This document shows positions 9,101 to 16,952 of a stretch of 64,000 bases of DNA, piece by piece. This DNA comes from Anaerolineae bacterium (GTDB lineage Bacteria; Chloroflexota; Anaerolineae; 4572-78; J111). Position 1 is the stretch's first letter. Each line of letters opens with the position of its first letter. The notes under the pieces are model-generated. The model was not told where the DNA came from and made no database searches. It saw only the letters and a program-made list of their open reading frames with translations. The stretch covers positions 1-64,000 of the forward strand of contig JAKLJP010000006.1 of NCBI GenBank assembly GCA_023151115.1, in the 5' to 3' direction. Made by a program: the position numbers and the translations under genes.

Positions 9101-9191
9101 AGAAGAAGCCAAACGCTGTCTGCGCTGTGATTTGGAATGGCTGGAACGCATCGGTGCGCCCGTTCCGACAGTCGAAAAGATGTCTGTTTGA
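6114..9191 (+). CDS. NuoF-type flavoprotein fused to a GltD/NfnB-like NAD(P) oxidoreductase
   Basis: A 1025-residue fusion. Residues 1-90 are a thioredoxin-like domain with C11, C16 and C52 but an Arg where the usual third ligand Cys would be. Residues about 110-415 are the NuoF NADH/FMN domain (GLRGRGGAGFPTGKKW, CNADEGDPG). Residues 450-500 bind a [4Fe-4S] cluster (SCGKCTPC at 450-457, with the fourth Cys in SLCGLGQGAPN). From about 535 a cysteine-rich linker (CPAGVCQ, CVNECPAG, CGRVCPAYCERKC) leads into a GltD-like half with an FAD motif GAGPAG at about 634 and an NAD(P) motif VVIVGGGDVA near 763 followed by YRREEADMPAH. Ordinary HydB ends in a ferredoxin domain; here that place is taken by the GltD unit. 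It may link NAD(H), NADP(H) and the hydrogenase; flavin-based bifurcation is possible but unproven. The three bases before the ATG are the tail of a weak GGGACC site. Confidence 0.93.
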   Translation: MKYYRSHILVCVDPECMAKGAHAIRHALENELVAQGLKEEIQVLETSRLGGCASGPEIMVYPDEVHYSGLTVDDIPHLVKEHFLKGRVVDRLFAPLQEQLDEELGPPKPKEVRVVLRNCGQIDPENIEDYIAEDGYQALGKALSEMTPERVIEEVLASGLRGRGGAGFPTGKKWQFVRSAPNTPKYLICNADEGDPGAFMNRRVLEGDPHSVIEGMIIAAYAIGASQGYIYCRAEYPVAVRTLNIAINQARAFGLLGENILGSGFSFDLEVRMGAGAFVCGEETALMASIEGKRGEPRPRPPFPAVQGLWGKPTNINNVETYANVPQIILRGAEWFASMGTEKSKGTKTFAIAGDVNHTGLIEVPLGITLREVIFDVGGGIKDNKRFKAVQTGGPMGGCLPAEYLNMAVDYESLTAAGSIMGSGGMIVMDEDTCMVDIARFFMEFTQDESCGKCTPCRVGTKRILEILERICAGQGKDGDIETLEMLCRQIKSTSLCGLGQGAPNPVESTLKHFRAEYEAHIYEKRCPAGVCQTLVRAPCVNECPAGVDSPAYLALVTQGRYAEGLAIHREANPFALVCGRVCPAYCERKCRRGRIDQPIAIRLVKRFMADRFYAEEWTPTPLAPPKDKRIAVVGAGPAGLTAALDLSRQGYTVTIFEKMLQPGGMMTYGIPSYRLPREPLFAEINHIRRAGVDIRCNQELGRDFTIETLKEEGYAATILALGAHKSQRLAIPGEDKAGVYHGVKFLRDIAMNRSPNVDGQRVVIVGGGDVAIDSARSAWRLGAAEVHVVYRREEADMPAHREEIEAAKEEGVQFHFLTNPMAVLGYATVTGIRLQRQTLGEFDSSGRRRPKLIARSEFDLACDIIIPAIGQTTDFDWMQDNSIETVRVSTFKVGQALETTLPGVFAAGDAVLGPASVIHAVAQGHKVALAVEQWLTTGKLDRVVYKPTRHDIPLYVNPADYAQSRRPVPRALPSEWRTWSGFTEIEMGFDETMAQEEAKRCLRCDLEWLERIGAPVPTVEKMSV

Positions 9192-9217
9192 TTTTGTTTA
9201 TGTAAGTAGGAATGAAA

Positions 9218-9874
9218 ATGCCCTTTACCCCGGAACAATTTTTTAATGTTTTTGCTCAATATAATCTGGCTGTTTGGCCGATGCAAGGGGTGATTTACGC
9301 CCTGGCCATTGCAGCCTTGATTTTGGCCCTCAGGGAAATCAAATACTCGAACCGAATTATCAGTGCAATCTTAGCCTTTTTGTGGTTATGGATGGGGCTG
9401 GTCTATCACTGGGGCTATTTCAGCACAATTAATGGCGCCGCATACGTTTTTGGAGGATTTTTCATCATTCAGTCAGGCCTGTTCGTGGTTGCCGGTACAC
9501 TAAAGCAAAAGTTGTGGTTCCGCTTTCACCCCAATAACTATGCCATTATCGGCGCGCTGTTCATTCTTTATGGGCTGGTCATCTACCCTGTGTTGGGCTA
9601 CGCTTTAGAGCATCGCTATCCTTACACCCCCACGTTTGGTTTGCCCTGCCCTACCACCATTTTTACCTTTGGCTTGTTACTATGGACCGATAAGAAGATT
9701 CCTAAATATTTGCTCATTATCCCGGTTCTCTGGTCAATCCTCGGCTTGTCTGCTGCCTTACAATTGGGTGTTTGGGAAGATGTGATGCTTGTGATAACGG
9801 GCATAGCCACACCGATGATGATCTACTATCGGGATATGCGGGAAGCCGAGTTGGTTCATCGGCCTGGCTTTTAA
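9218..9874 (+). CDS. DUF6064-like integral membrane protein
   Basis: A hydrophobic protein of about 218 residues resembling the DUF6064 family, function unknown. The N-terminus MPFTPEQFFNVFAQYN is followed by roughly six or seven membrane segments, for example VIYALAIAALILAL, IISAILAFLWLWMGL and GGFFIIQSGLFVVAG. An ATG six bases upstream (9212) is also in frame; the conserved-looking MPFTPEQFF favours 9218. No cluster-binding cysteines or ion-pump motifs are seen. It is the only membrane protein inside the otherwise soluble hydrogenase operon, so it might anchor the complex or handle a substrate, but it could be incidental. Confidence 0.75.
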   Translation: MPFTPEQFFNVFAQYNLAVWPMQGVIYALAIAALILALREIKYSNRIISAILAFLWLWMGLVYHWGYFSTINGAAYVFGGFFIIQSGLFVVAGTLKQKLWFRFHPNNYAIIGALFILYGLVIYPVLGYALEHRYPYTPTFGLPCPTTIFTFGLLLWTDKKIPKYLLIIPVLWSILGLSAALQLGVWEDVMLVITGIATPMMIYYRDMREAELVHRPGF

Positions 9875-9918
9875 CGACCTTTCTCAAATAGGTTAAAGTT
9901 CTTACAAGGAGGTAAGAT

Positions 9919-10394
9919 ATGAATGTTGACGCAAAAAACAAGTCCGATATCCCCTCCATCGTCCAGGCAGCCATTGCCCAGCACGGGACCACGCCTGAAG
10001 CCCTGGTCCCCCTCTTGAGCGAGGTGAATGAGAAACTTGGTTATTTGCCCACAGCCGCCCTCACCGAAATCAGCCGGGCGCTGCGGCTGCCGGGCAGCCA
10101 ACTGATGGCGGTGACCAGTTTCTACCGTATGCTCTCCACCAAACCGCGCGGCCGGCATGTCATTCAATTTTGCGAAAGCGCTCCTTGCCACGTGATGGGC
10201 GGTCGCCTGGCGCGCCGCGTTTTGCAAGAGGAATTGGGTCTTGAACCCGGTGAGACCAGCGCCGATGGTCAGTGGACTCTCCTGGCCGTCAGTTGCCCCG
10301 GCCTTTGTGGGGTGGGGCCGGTGCTGATGGTAGATGAAAATATTTACGGCAATATCACCCCGCGGCGCATTCGCGAAATTTTGAGGGAATATGA

Positions 10395-10413
<19 letters not shown>
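9919..10413 (+). CDS. hoxE: NuoE/HoxE-type [2Fe-2S] subunit (second copy)
   Basis: A 164-residue thioredoxin-like [2Fe-2S] subunit. Ligands are C85 and C90 (CESAPC) and C126 and C130 (CPGLC), with the family segment SFYRMLSTKPRGRH before them. A strong AAGGAGGT precedes the ATG. It lies directly upstream of the second NuoF, as HoxE lies before HoxF. The last codons (EVGSKE) and the stop are formed by the GTAGGGAGTAAGG repeat that follows, so the natural C-terminus has probably been altered. The symbol is by analogy; hydC is an equally fair name. Confidence 0.9.
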
Positions 10414-10537
<124 letters not shown>

Positions 10538-10557
10538 ATGAAAGAGGAACAGTCACT

Positions 10558-12201
10558 ATGAACACAATCCGGTCAATGGTGTTGATTTCAAGTGATGCCG
10601 AAAGTTTGGCGCGGGGGGCGATGGCTGTTTATAACAAATTTCAGGAGCAAGTTAAAAAATTTGGCTTGCAAGATGAAATCTCGGTGATGATGACCGGCGA
10701 TATGGGGCGGCACGACGCCCTGCCGCTGGTTGTCGTTTATCCCGAAGCCGTCATTTACGGGCCGGTCTCGCCCGAAAAAGTGCCGCTGCTGGTGGAAGAG
10801 CATTTGTATAAAGGCCGCATAGCCGCCGAGCTGCAAGCCTCGGCCAGAGAGTTGTCGGGCAGAATTGCCTGGCTATCGGCGCGCAAGGGCACCTTGCCAG
10901 CGGAACAGCGGATTGTGCTGCAACGGGCCGGCCTGATTGACCCCGAAGATATCGAGGATTACATCCTCCACGACGGCTATGAAGCCCTGGGCAAGGCGCT
11001 GGCGCATATGTCCCCCGGCGAAGTTATTGAGGAAATTATCAAATCGGGGCTGCGGGGCCGGGGAGGGGCCGGTTTTCCGACCGGCCAAAAGTGGCGCATG
11101 GTGGCCCAGGTAGATAACTATCCCAAATACATCATCTGCAATGCCGACGAGAGCGAGCCGGGCACTTTCAAAGACCGGCTGGTGCTGGAAGGCGACCCGC
11201 ACAGCATTATCGAAGCGATGGCCCTGGCCGGTTATGCCGCAGGGGCCAATGAAGGTTATGTCTATATTCGCGGCGAATACAAACTGGCCCAGGCGCGGCT
11301 GGCTCAGGCTATCACCCAGGCCACAGAGATGGGCTTTCTGGGCCAACATATCTTTGGGAGTGACTTCAATTTTAATATTCATATTCATTCCGGCGCTGGA
11401 GCCTACATCTGTGGCGAGGAGACGGCGCTGATTGAGTCCATCGAAGGTAAACGGGGCGAGCCACGTGCGCGTCCCCCCTACCCGACAACGCACGGCTTGT
11501 GGGGCAAACCGACGGTGGTCAACAATGTCGAAACGCTGGCCAATGTGCCGGCCATTATCCGCCACGGGCCGGCCTGGTTCCGGGGGTTTGGGACAAAAAG
11601 TAGCCCCGGCACCAAAGTTTACACTGTTTTGGGCAATGTCAACGTGACCGGCTTAATCGAAGTGCCGATGGGCATCACCCTGCGCGAAGTGATTACGATT
11701 TACGCCAAAGGGATGAAAAACGGGGCGACCTTTAAACTGGCCCAAACCGGCGGCTCCAGCGGCTCGATTATCCCGGCCAGCTTGCAGGATACGCCGATGG
11801 ATTACGACTCTTACACTCGGGCCGGTGTATCGCTGGGGTCAGGGGCGCTGCTCATCTGCGATGAAGAGACCTGCGTGGTTGACCTGGCCCGTGTGCTGTT
11901 GAACTTCTTTAGCCAGGAAAGCTGCGGCAAATGTACCCCCTGCCGGGTGGGGGGGCAGCGCGCCTACCAAATTTTGACCAATGTGGCGGAAGGGGTGGGC
12001 AAACTCAGCGACCTGGATGACCTGGAAAAAGTGGCGGCTAACCTATTCCAGTTGTCCAACTGCGGCCTGGGACAAACCGCCGGCGTGCCCATCCGCGATA
12101 TTCTGCGCCATTTTAGGGCCGAAGTGGAGGCCCATATTCGCCTGAAAGTATGTCCGACCGGCGTGTGCCCGATGAGCGGCCGGCGAGTCAAAGTGGTATA
12201 G
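10558..12201 (+). CDS. hoxF: NuoF/HoxF-type NADH-binding flavoprotein subunit
   Basis: A 547-residue diaphorase subunit carrying FMN and one [4Fe-4S] cluster. The N-terminal 85 residues have the thioredoxin-like fold seen in the fusion at 6114 (compare VVYPEAVIYG with IMVYPDEVHYS) but contain no cysteine, so the [2Fe-2S] cluster is lost. The NADH/FMN region shows GLRGRGGAGFPTGQKW and CNADESEPG; the cluster ligands are in SCGKCTPC at 455-462 and SNCGLGQT. The protein ends soon after CPTGVCPMS, so the C-terminal ferredoxin domain of HydB is absent. It is likely the NAD(H) site of the complex with hoxE and the NuoG-like subunit. Confidence 0.93.
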   Translation: MNTIRSMVLISSDAESLARGAMAVYNKFQEQVKKFGLQDEISVMMTGDMGRHDALPLVVVYPEAVIYGPVSPEKVPLLVEEHLYKGRIAAELQASARELSGRIAWLSARKGTLPAEQRIVLQRAGLIDPEDIEDYILHDGYEALGKALAHMSPGEVIEEIIKSGLRGRGGAGFPTGQKWRMVAQVDNYPKYIICNADESEPGTFKDRLVLEGDPHSIIEAMALAGYAAGANEGYVYIRGEYKLAQARLAQAITQATEMGFLGQHIFGSDFNFNIHIHSGAGAYICGEETALIESIEGKRGEPRARPPYPTTHGLWGKPTVVNNVETLANVPAIIRHGPAWFRGFGTKSSPGTKVYTVLGNVNVTGLIEVPMGITLREVITIYAKGMKNGATFKLAQTGGSSGSIIPASLQDTPMDYDSYTRAGVSLGSGALLICDEETCVVDLARVLLNFFSQESCGKCTPCRVGGQRAYQILTNVAEGVGKLSDLDDLEKVAANLFQLSNCGLGQTAGVPIRDILRHFRAEVEAHIRLKVCPTGVCPMSGRRVKVV

Positions 12202-12211
12202 GGAGTAACTT

Positions 12212-14224
12212 ATGACCATCAAACTAACCATCAATGATAAAGAAGTCGAGGTTCCGGCCGGAACCACCGTTTTACAGGCCGCTAAAAGGGCCGGCATTGA
12301 TATTCCGACCCTATGTGACCATCCTCACCTGACCCCCTACGGCGGCTGCCGCCTGTGCGTGGTCGAGGTGGAAGGGGTGCGTACCCTGCAACCCTCGTGT
12401 ACCTTGCCGGTGAGCCAGGGCATGGTGGTCCGCACCGATACCCCCAAAACGCGAGAGGCCCGCGAATTTGTGCTGACCCTGCTCTTTAGCGAGCGCAACC
12501 ACTTTTGTATGTACTGCCAGATGAGCGGCGGCGACTGCGAATTACAGAACGCCGCTTACGGCGAAGGGATGACCCACTGGCCGCTGCAACCCAATTGGCA
12601 GCCCTACCCGGTTGACGCCTCGCACCCTTATTTTGTGCTGGATCACAACCGCTGTATTTTGTGCCGGCGCTGCGTCCGTGCCTGCGGCGAGTTGGTGGGC
12701 AACTTTACCCTGGGGGTGCAGGAGCGCGGCGCGGCCAGTATTTTGGTGGCCGACCTGGATGTGCCACTGGGCCAAAGCACCTGCGTCTCCTGCGGTACTT
12801 GCCTGCAAGTCTGTCCCACCGGGGCGATTATTGACCGGGACAGCGCCTATCGGGGGCACGAAACGCAGGTCCAGCGGATCAAGAGTACCTGTACCGGCTG
12901 CAGCGTGGGCTGCGGGATTGAGCTGCTGGTGCGCGACAACCACCTGCTGCGGATTGAGGGCAATTGGGATGCGCCGGTCAATGAGGGCGTTTTGTGTGAA
13001 AAAGGCCGCTTCCAACCGCTCAAAGAGAAACGCGAGCGCATCTTGACCCCCCTGGTGCGTCGAAATGGCGCTTTAAAGGCGAGCACCTGGGCCGAGGCTT
13101 TGAGCACAGTTGCCGGTAAGTTGAAACCGCTGGTGGGTCAGAACGGGCACGGCGTGGCCGCCCTCGCTTCAACCCGGCTGCCGGCTGAAGCGCTGTACAC
13201 CTTCAAACAGCTTTTTGCCACCCAGATGGGCAGCGAGATGGTGACCAGCATTGAAGAGGGCGTGACCACTGCGCTGCCCGGCGCGGTGGCCCAGGAACTT
13301 GGTCAATCGTTTGAAGGCAACCTGAGCGCTCTCAAAACGGCGGATTGTGTTCTGGCGATTGGGGTGGATTTGGCTGACAATCATCAAGTGGCCGGTTTTA
13401 TGATTAAACGTAATCTACCTAAGGGAACCAGCCTGATTGTCATTGACCCCTTTGATAACAAACTGCATAACCTGGCCGACTTCTCGCTGCGGCCCCAAAA
13501 AGGCTCAGATTATGAGCTGCTTATGGGGCTGATAGCTGAAATTACCCGTTTGGACCTGAGCAAAGGTCAACTTGACCAACCCATTGACCTGACGAAATAT
13601 GATCCGGCTACGGTAAGCCAGACGACCGGCATCCCGGCAGAAACCATTAAGGCCGTCGCCCAACGGCTGGCGGCGGCTCAAAAACCGGCTATTGTCTACG
13701 GCAAAGGGGTGACTCGAAGCGACTCCCCCGCCGTGTTGAAAGCTCTGCTGAACCTGGCCCGGCTGGTGGGCGCGCTGACCCCAGATGGCTCAACCGTGCT
13801 CAGCCTCAAAGGCGAAGCCAACAGCCTGGCGGCGCACCTGTATGGACTGGACAAAACGTTCCAGGTTCACGATCAACAGGTAGCCTACCTGGCTTTGGGC
13901 GATGATTATGCCAGCCAACGTCTGCTCCAGCGGCTGGAGGCTGTGCCTTTTAAGGTGGTGCAGGCCAGTTATGCGTCGCCGTTAACGGCCATAGCCGACG
14001 TGGTTTTACCGGCGGAAATGTGGGCCGAACAAGAAGGGCACTTTTTGAACCTGGAGGGCCGGCTGCAAACGGTTCAGCGTGGGCTGACGCCGCCGGAGGA
14101 GGTTCGCTCGCACGTGGATATTCTGGAAGCGATTGCGGCGCAGTTGGACTTTAGCCCGGACCCGACCTGGCAGGATGAATTGAAGAAACGTGTACCGACA
14201 AATGTCTTGATGAGGAGCGTTTAA
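12212..14224 (+). CDS. NuoG/HydA-like multi-cluster subunit without H-cluster (long HoxU)
   Basis: A 670-residue electron-wire subunit, far longer than the roughly 240-residue HoxU. In order: a [2Fe-2S] domain (C35, C46, C49, C63); the His-Cys3 cluster site H97, C99, C102, C108; two [4Fe-4S] sites (C148, C151, C154 and C158; C191, C194, C197 and C201); a NuoG-type [4Fe-4S] site (C227, C230, C234, C262); then about 400 residues of molybdopterin-oxidoreductase fold (GHGVAALASTRLPAEALYTF..., VVLPAEMWAEQEGHF). No [FeFe] H-cluster motif and no obvious molybdenum ligand are seen, so the C-terminal half is probably structural, as in NuoG. It starts 10 bases after hoxF and ends 1 base before the small-subunit ATG. 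Confidence 0.92.
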   Translation: MTIKLTINDKEVEVPAGTTVLQAAKRAGIDIPTLCDHPHLTPYGGCRLCVVEVEGVRTLQPSCTLPVSQGMVVRTDTPKTREAREFVLTLLFSERNHFCMYCQMSGGDCELQNAAYGEGMTHWPLQPNWQPYPVDASHPYFVLDHNRCILCRRCVRACGELVGNFTLGVQERGAASILVADLDVPLGQSTCVSCGTCLQVCPTGAIIDRDSAYRGHETQVQRIKSTCTGCSVGCGIELLVRDNHLLRIEGNWDAPVNEGVLCEKGRFQPLKEKRERILTPLVRRNGALKASTWAEALSTVAGKLKPLVGQNGHGVAALASTRLPAEALYTFKQLFATQMGSEMVTSIEEGVTTALPGAVAQELGQSFEGNLSALKTADCVLAIGVDLADNHQVAGFMIKRNLPKGTSLIVIDPFDNKLHNLADFSLRPQKGSDYELLMGLIAEITRLDLSKGQLDQPIDLTKYDPATVSQTTGIPAETIKAVAQRLAAAQKPAIVYGKGVTRSDSPAVLKALLNLARLVGALTPDGSTVLSLKGEANSLAAHLYGLDKTFQVHDQQVAYLALGDDYASQRLLQRLEAVPFKVVQASYASPLTAIADVVLPAEMWAEQEGHFLNLEGRLQTVQRGLTPPEEVRSHVDILEAIAAQLDFSPDPTWQDELKKRVPTNVLMRSV

Positions 14225-14225
14225 A

Positions 14226-14768
14226 ATGGCAAAACCCAAAGTTTCTAGTGATTGGCTGGCGGCGTGCGCCGGCTGCCATATGTCGCTGCTGGATATGGAT
14301 GAACGGATTATCAAACTGGCCGAGCTGGCCGATATTCGGGCCACCCCCATCACCGATTTGAAGGAGCCGGATGAGAGCGGCGTTGATGTAGGGATTCTGA
14401 CCGGGGCAGTCAATACCACCACCAACGAAGAGGTGGCTCAGCGCATGCGCCAACGCTGCAAAACGCTGGTGGCCCTGGGCGACTGCGCGGTTTTTGGCGG
14501 GGTTGTGGCTATGCGTAACTTCTTCAAGCTGGATGAGACGCTGCGCCGGGCCTACATCGAAACCGAAAGTACTGACGCCGAAGGCAAAATCCCCCGCAGC
14601 CCTGAACTGGGCGTGCCGACCGAAGTGAGAGCCGTCGGCGAGGTGGTCAAGGTAGACATCTGCGTTCCCGGCTGTCCGCCGGACGCCGACGTGATTTTCT
14701 ATGCGTTGAGTGAATTGGCCCAGGGACGCCAGCCAGAAATCAAAGGCGACAAGCTGCATTGGCATTAA
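14226..14768 (+). CDS. hoxY: [NiFe] hydrogenase small subunit, HoxY type
   Basis: A 180-residue small subunit carrying the proximal [4Fe-4S] cluster. Ligands are C14 and C17 (LAACAGCHMSLL), a Cys in ALGDCAVFGG, and one in CVPGCPPDADV. The medial and distal cluster domain of membrane uptake hydrogenases is missing and there is no Tat signal, which fits the soluble group 3 enzymes. It lies 1 base after the NuoG-like gene, and a repeat separates it from the large subunit. Confidence 0.93.
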   Translation: MAKPKVSSDWLAACAGCHMSLLDMDERIIKLAELADIRATPITDLKEPDESGVDVGILTGAVNTTTNEEVAQRMRQRCKTLVALGDCAVFGGVVAMRNFFKLDETLRRAYIETESTDAEGKIPRSPELGVPTEVRAVGEVVKVDICVPGCPPDADVIFYALSELAQGRQPEIKGDKLHWH

Positions 14769-14769
14769 G

Positions 14770-14846
14770 CAGGGAGTAAGGAGTAAGGAGTAAGGAGTAG
14801 GGGAGAAGAAAAATCCCTACTTCTTACTGCCTACTACCTACTCCTT
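14770..14846. repeat. Iterated hairpin between small and large hydrogenase subunits
   Basis: Left side: GTAAGGA heptamers (AGGAGTAAGGAGTAAGGAGT). Right side: complements TCCCTAC, TTCTTACTGCCTACTACC and TACTCC. It is the same word set as the hairpin before hoxF. Confidence 0.75.
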
Positions 14847-14861
14847 TTATGGAGGATGATG

Positions 14862-16295
14862 ATGTCCGTACAAAAAATTACGATTGAGCCGGTCACGCGG
14901 ATCGAGGGACACGCCAAGGTGACGGTTCACCTGGATGAACGGGGTGAGGTGGAGCAGGCCTTTTTCCACGTTAATGAATTTCGCGGCTTTGAAAAGTTTT
15001 GTGAAGGGCGCATGTATTTTGAGATGCCCATGATTACCCCGCGCATTTGCGGCATTTGTCCGGTTAGCCATCACCTGGCGGCGGCCAAAGCGTGCGATGA
15101 GCTGGTGGGGTCGCCGCCGCCGCGGCCGGCGGCGCTGCTGCGCGAATTGATGCACATGGGCCAGATCATCCAGAGCCATGGCATGCACTTTTTCGAGCTG
15201 GCCGGCCCCGACCTGCTGCTGGGCTTTGACGCCGACCCGGCCATCCGCAACGTGGTTGGGCTAATCCAGGCCAACCCTGACCTGGCTTTGAAAGCGGTCA
15301 AGCTGCGCAAGTTTGGGCAGGAGATCATTCGCACCCTGGGCGGGCGGAAAGTTCACCCCAACTTTGCTGTGCCGGGTGGGGTCAACAAAGCCCTGCAAAC
15401 CGCCGAGCGGGATTCGATTCTGGCGGAGGTGGACGAAGCGATTGGGGCAATCCAAATTGGCCTCTCGATTATGAAGGAGTGGGCCGCCAAAAATACGGAG
15501 GATGTTAACAAATTTGCCGTTTTTTCCTCCGGTTATTTCGGGCTGGTCACACCGGAGGGCGGCCTGGAATTATATGATGGCGCTTGCCGTTTGATTGATG
15601 CTAACGGGCATCTGCTGGAAGAGTTCGCGGGGCGCAATTATCTGGATTATATCGCCGAACACGTCGAGGATTGGTCTTATCTAAAGTTCCCCTACTACAA
15701 AAAGCTGGGCTGGCCCGGCGGCGTCTACCGGGTGGGGCCGTTGGGCCGTTTGAATGTGGCTCAAAAAACCGGCACACCGCTGGCCGAGGCAGAACTCAAG
15801 CAGTTCAAGGCATTGAACAACGGCCAGCCGGTTGAGAATACACTCTTTTATCATTACGCCCGGCTCATCGAAGCCCTGTTCGCGGCTGAACGGGTCAAAG
15901 TGTTGCTGGATGATCCCGATATTCTCAGCCAGGATATTCTTAATACCCAGCGCGACTTCAAAGGCGAGGGCGTCGGAGTCATCGAAGCGCCGCGGGGGAC
16001 GCTGTTCCACCATTATTGGACGGATGCCGACGGCAAACTGGAGCGGGTCAACCTGATTGTGGCCACCGGCCACAACAACTGGGCCATGAGCAAAGCGGTA
16101 GACAGTGTAGCCAAAACCTACATTCACGGTCAAAACGGCCAGGTGGCGGAGGGGCTGCTCAACCGGGTGGAGGCAGCGATCCGAGCCTACGACCCCTGCC
16201 TGTCCTGCTCAACTCATGCGGTGGGCCAGATGCCGATCATCGTTGAGGTGATGGATGCAGGTGGTGTGGTGGTTAACACCTTGCGCAGAGAATAA
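14862..16295 (+). CDS. hoxH: [NiFe] hydrogenase large subunit, HoxH type
   Basis: Carries the catalytic Ni-Fe(CN)2CO centre; H2 oxidation and evolution in the cytoplasm. The L1 motif [11 protein letters not shown] gives ligands C63 and C66, and the L5 motif DPCLSCSTH gives C446 and C449. Three in-frame ATGs lie at 14856, 14859 and 14862; the GGAGG at 14851-14855 gives best spacing to the last, so the protein starts [10 protein letters not shown] and has 477 residues. The 25 residues after H452 ([15 protein letters not shown]...) are the extension that the maturation protease removes after nickel insertion. Motifs and partners fit group 3 bidirectional enzymes; exact subgroup needs phylogeny. 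Confidence 0.96.
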   Translation: MSVQKITIEPVTRIEGHAKVTVHLDERGEVEQAFFHVNEFRGFEKFCEGRMYFEMPMITPRICGICPVSHHLAAAKACDELVGSPPPRPAALLRELMHMGQIIQSHGMHFFELAGPDLLLGFDADPAIRNVVGLIQANPDLALKAVKLRKFGQEIIRTLGGRKVHPNFAVPGGVNKALQTAERDSILAEVDEAIGAIQIGLSIMKEWAAKNTEDVNKFAVFSSGYFGLVTPEGGLELYDGACRLIDANGHLLEEFAGRNYLDYIAEHVEDWSYLKFPYYKKLGWPGGVYRVGPLGRLNVAQKTGTPLAEAELKQFKALNNGQPVENTLFYHYARLIEALFAAERVKVLLDDPDILSQDILNTQRDFKGEGVGVIEAPRGTLFHHYWTDADGKLERVNLIVATGHNNWAMSKAVDSVAKTYIHGQNGQVAEGLLNRVEAAIRAYDPCLSCSTHAVGQMPIIVEVMDAGGVVVNTLRRE

Positions 16296-16302
16296 AAACC
16301 TG

Positions 16303-16842
16303 ATGCCAAAGATTCTAATCCTCGGCTATGGCAACCCCGACCGTGAAGACGACGGGGTGGCCTGGCATGTGCTGCAAAAATTAGCCCACTATTTCAACCG
16401 GCCTATCACCACGATGGACAGCCTTGAATTTGACCATCAAAGTGGTCACGTTTCCTCGCCCGCTTCGCGTCGCCTCCCCGCCTCCCCCGACCTGGCCTTT
16501 GCCCTGCAACTGGCCCCCGAAATGGCCGAGGTGCTGGCCCAATACCAGCAGGTCTGTTTTATTGATGCCCACACCGGCGCATTTCCCGAAGAAATCCGGC
16601 TGGCTCGGCTGGAACCGGGCTACCAAAGCTCACCCTTTACCCATCATCTCACAGCGGAAAGCTGTTTGTCCCTGGCCCAAACTTTGTACGGCCACGCGCC
16701 GGACGGCGTACTGATTTCAATTCGAGGTTATTCCTTTGGTTATGGGGTTGAATTATCTGAGCCAACATCGCTGCTGGTCGAGCCGGCGGTCAACCGGATT
16801 GTCAATTGGGTGGTTCAGTGTAAGGAGAAGGTCAACGTTTAG
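16303..16842 (+). CDS. Hydrogenase maturation protease (HycI/HoxW family)
   Basis: The endopeptidase that trims the large-subunit C-terminus after nickel insertion. The family N-terminus ILGYGNPDREDDG supplies the nickel-sensing Asp/Glu residues, and VCFIDAHTG carries the next conserved Asp. It starts at ATG 16303, 7 bases after the hoxH stop; an upstream in-frame ATG inside hoxH would add 16 unlikely residues. At about 179 residues it is slightly longer than average, with an inserted basic/proline stretch (SSPASRRLPASPDLAF) around residue 50. The context makes HoxH its substrate. Confidence 0.9.
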   Translation: MPKILILGYGNPDREDDGVAWHVLQKLAHYFNRPITTMDSLEFDHQSGHVSSPASRRLPASPDLAFALQLAPEMAEVLAQYQQVCFIDAHTGAFPEEIRLARLEPGYQSSPFTHHLTAESCLSLAQTLYGHAPDGVLISIRGYSFGYGVELSEPTSLLVEPAVNRIVNWVVQCKEKVNV

Positions 16843-16886
16843 CCGAAAACACCCAAAAATTAGATGAGATGTGTCGTTTCATTTAA

Positions 16887-16898
16887 TGACATGTGTCA
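16887..16898 (+). promoter_or_regulatory. CRP/FNR-like operator before hypAB
   Basis: TGAC-ATGT-GTCA, the third copy of the TGAC-N4-GTCA site. A -10-like TTATAC/TATACT begins at 16922-16923, 23-24 bases after it, matching the spacing at the FNT and NuoE promoters. Confidence 0.5.
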
Positions 16899-16914
16899 CT
16901 GACAAATAACAAAA

Positions 16915-16952
16915 CCCTGACTTATACTTTCATAAAGTCAGGGTATTTTTTT
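16915..16952 (+). terminator. Terminator-like hairpin abutting the hypA start codon
   Basis: CCCTGACTT (16915-16923) pairs with AAGTCAGGG (16935-16943) across an 11-base loop, followed by TATTTTTTT up to the hypA ATG. It looks like a rho-independent terminator for the upstream operon, yet it overlaps the -10-like element expected for hypAB. If transcription starts near 16935, the new mRNA would contain only the right arm and would have a very short leader. Confidence 0.5.

Noticed and set aside
12212..14224. Possible [FeFe] hydrogenase catalytic subunit
   Set aside because: The N-terminal clusters match HydA, but none of the H-cluster cysteine motifs is present; the C-terminal half is NuoG-like.
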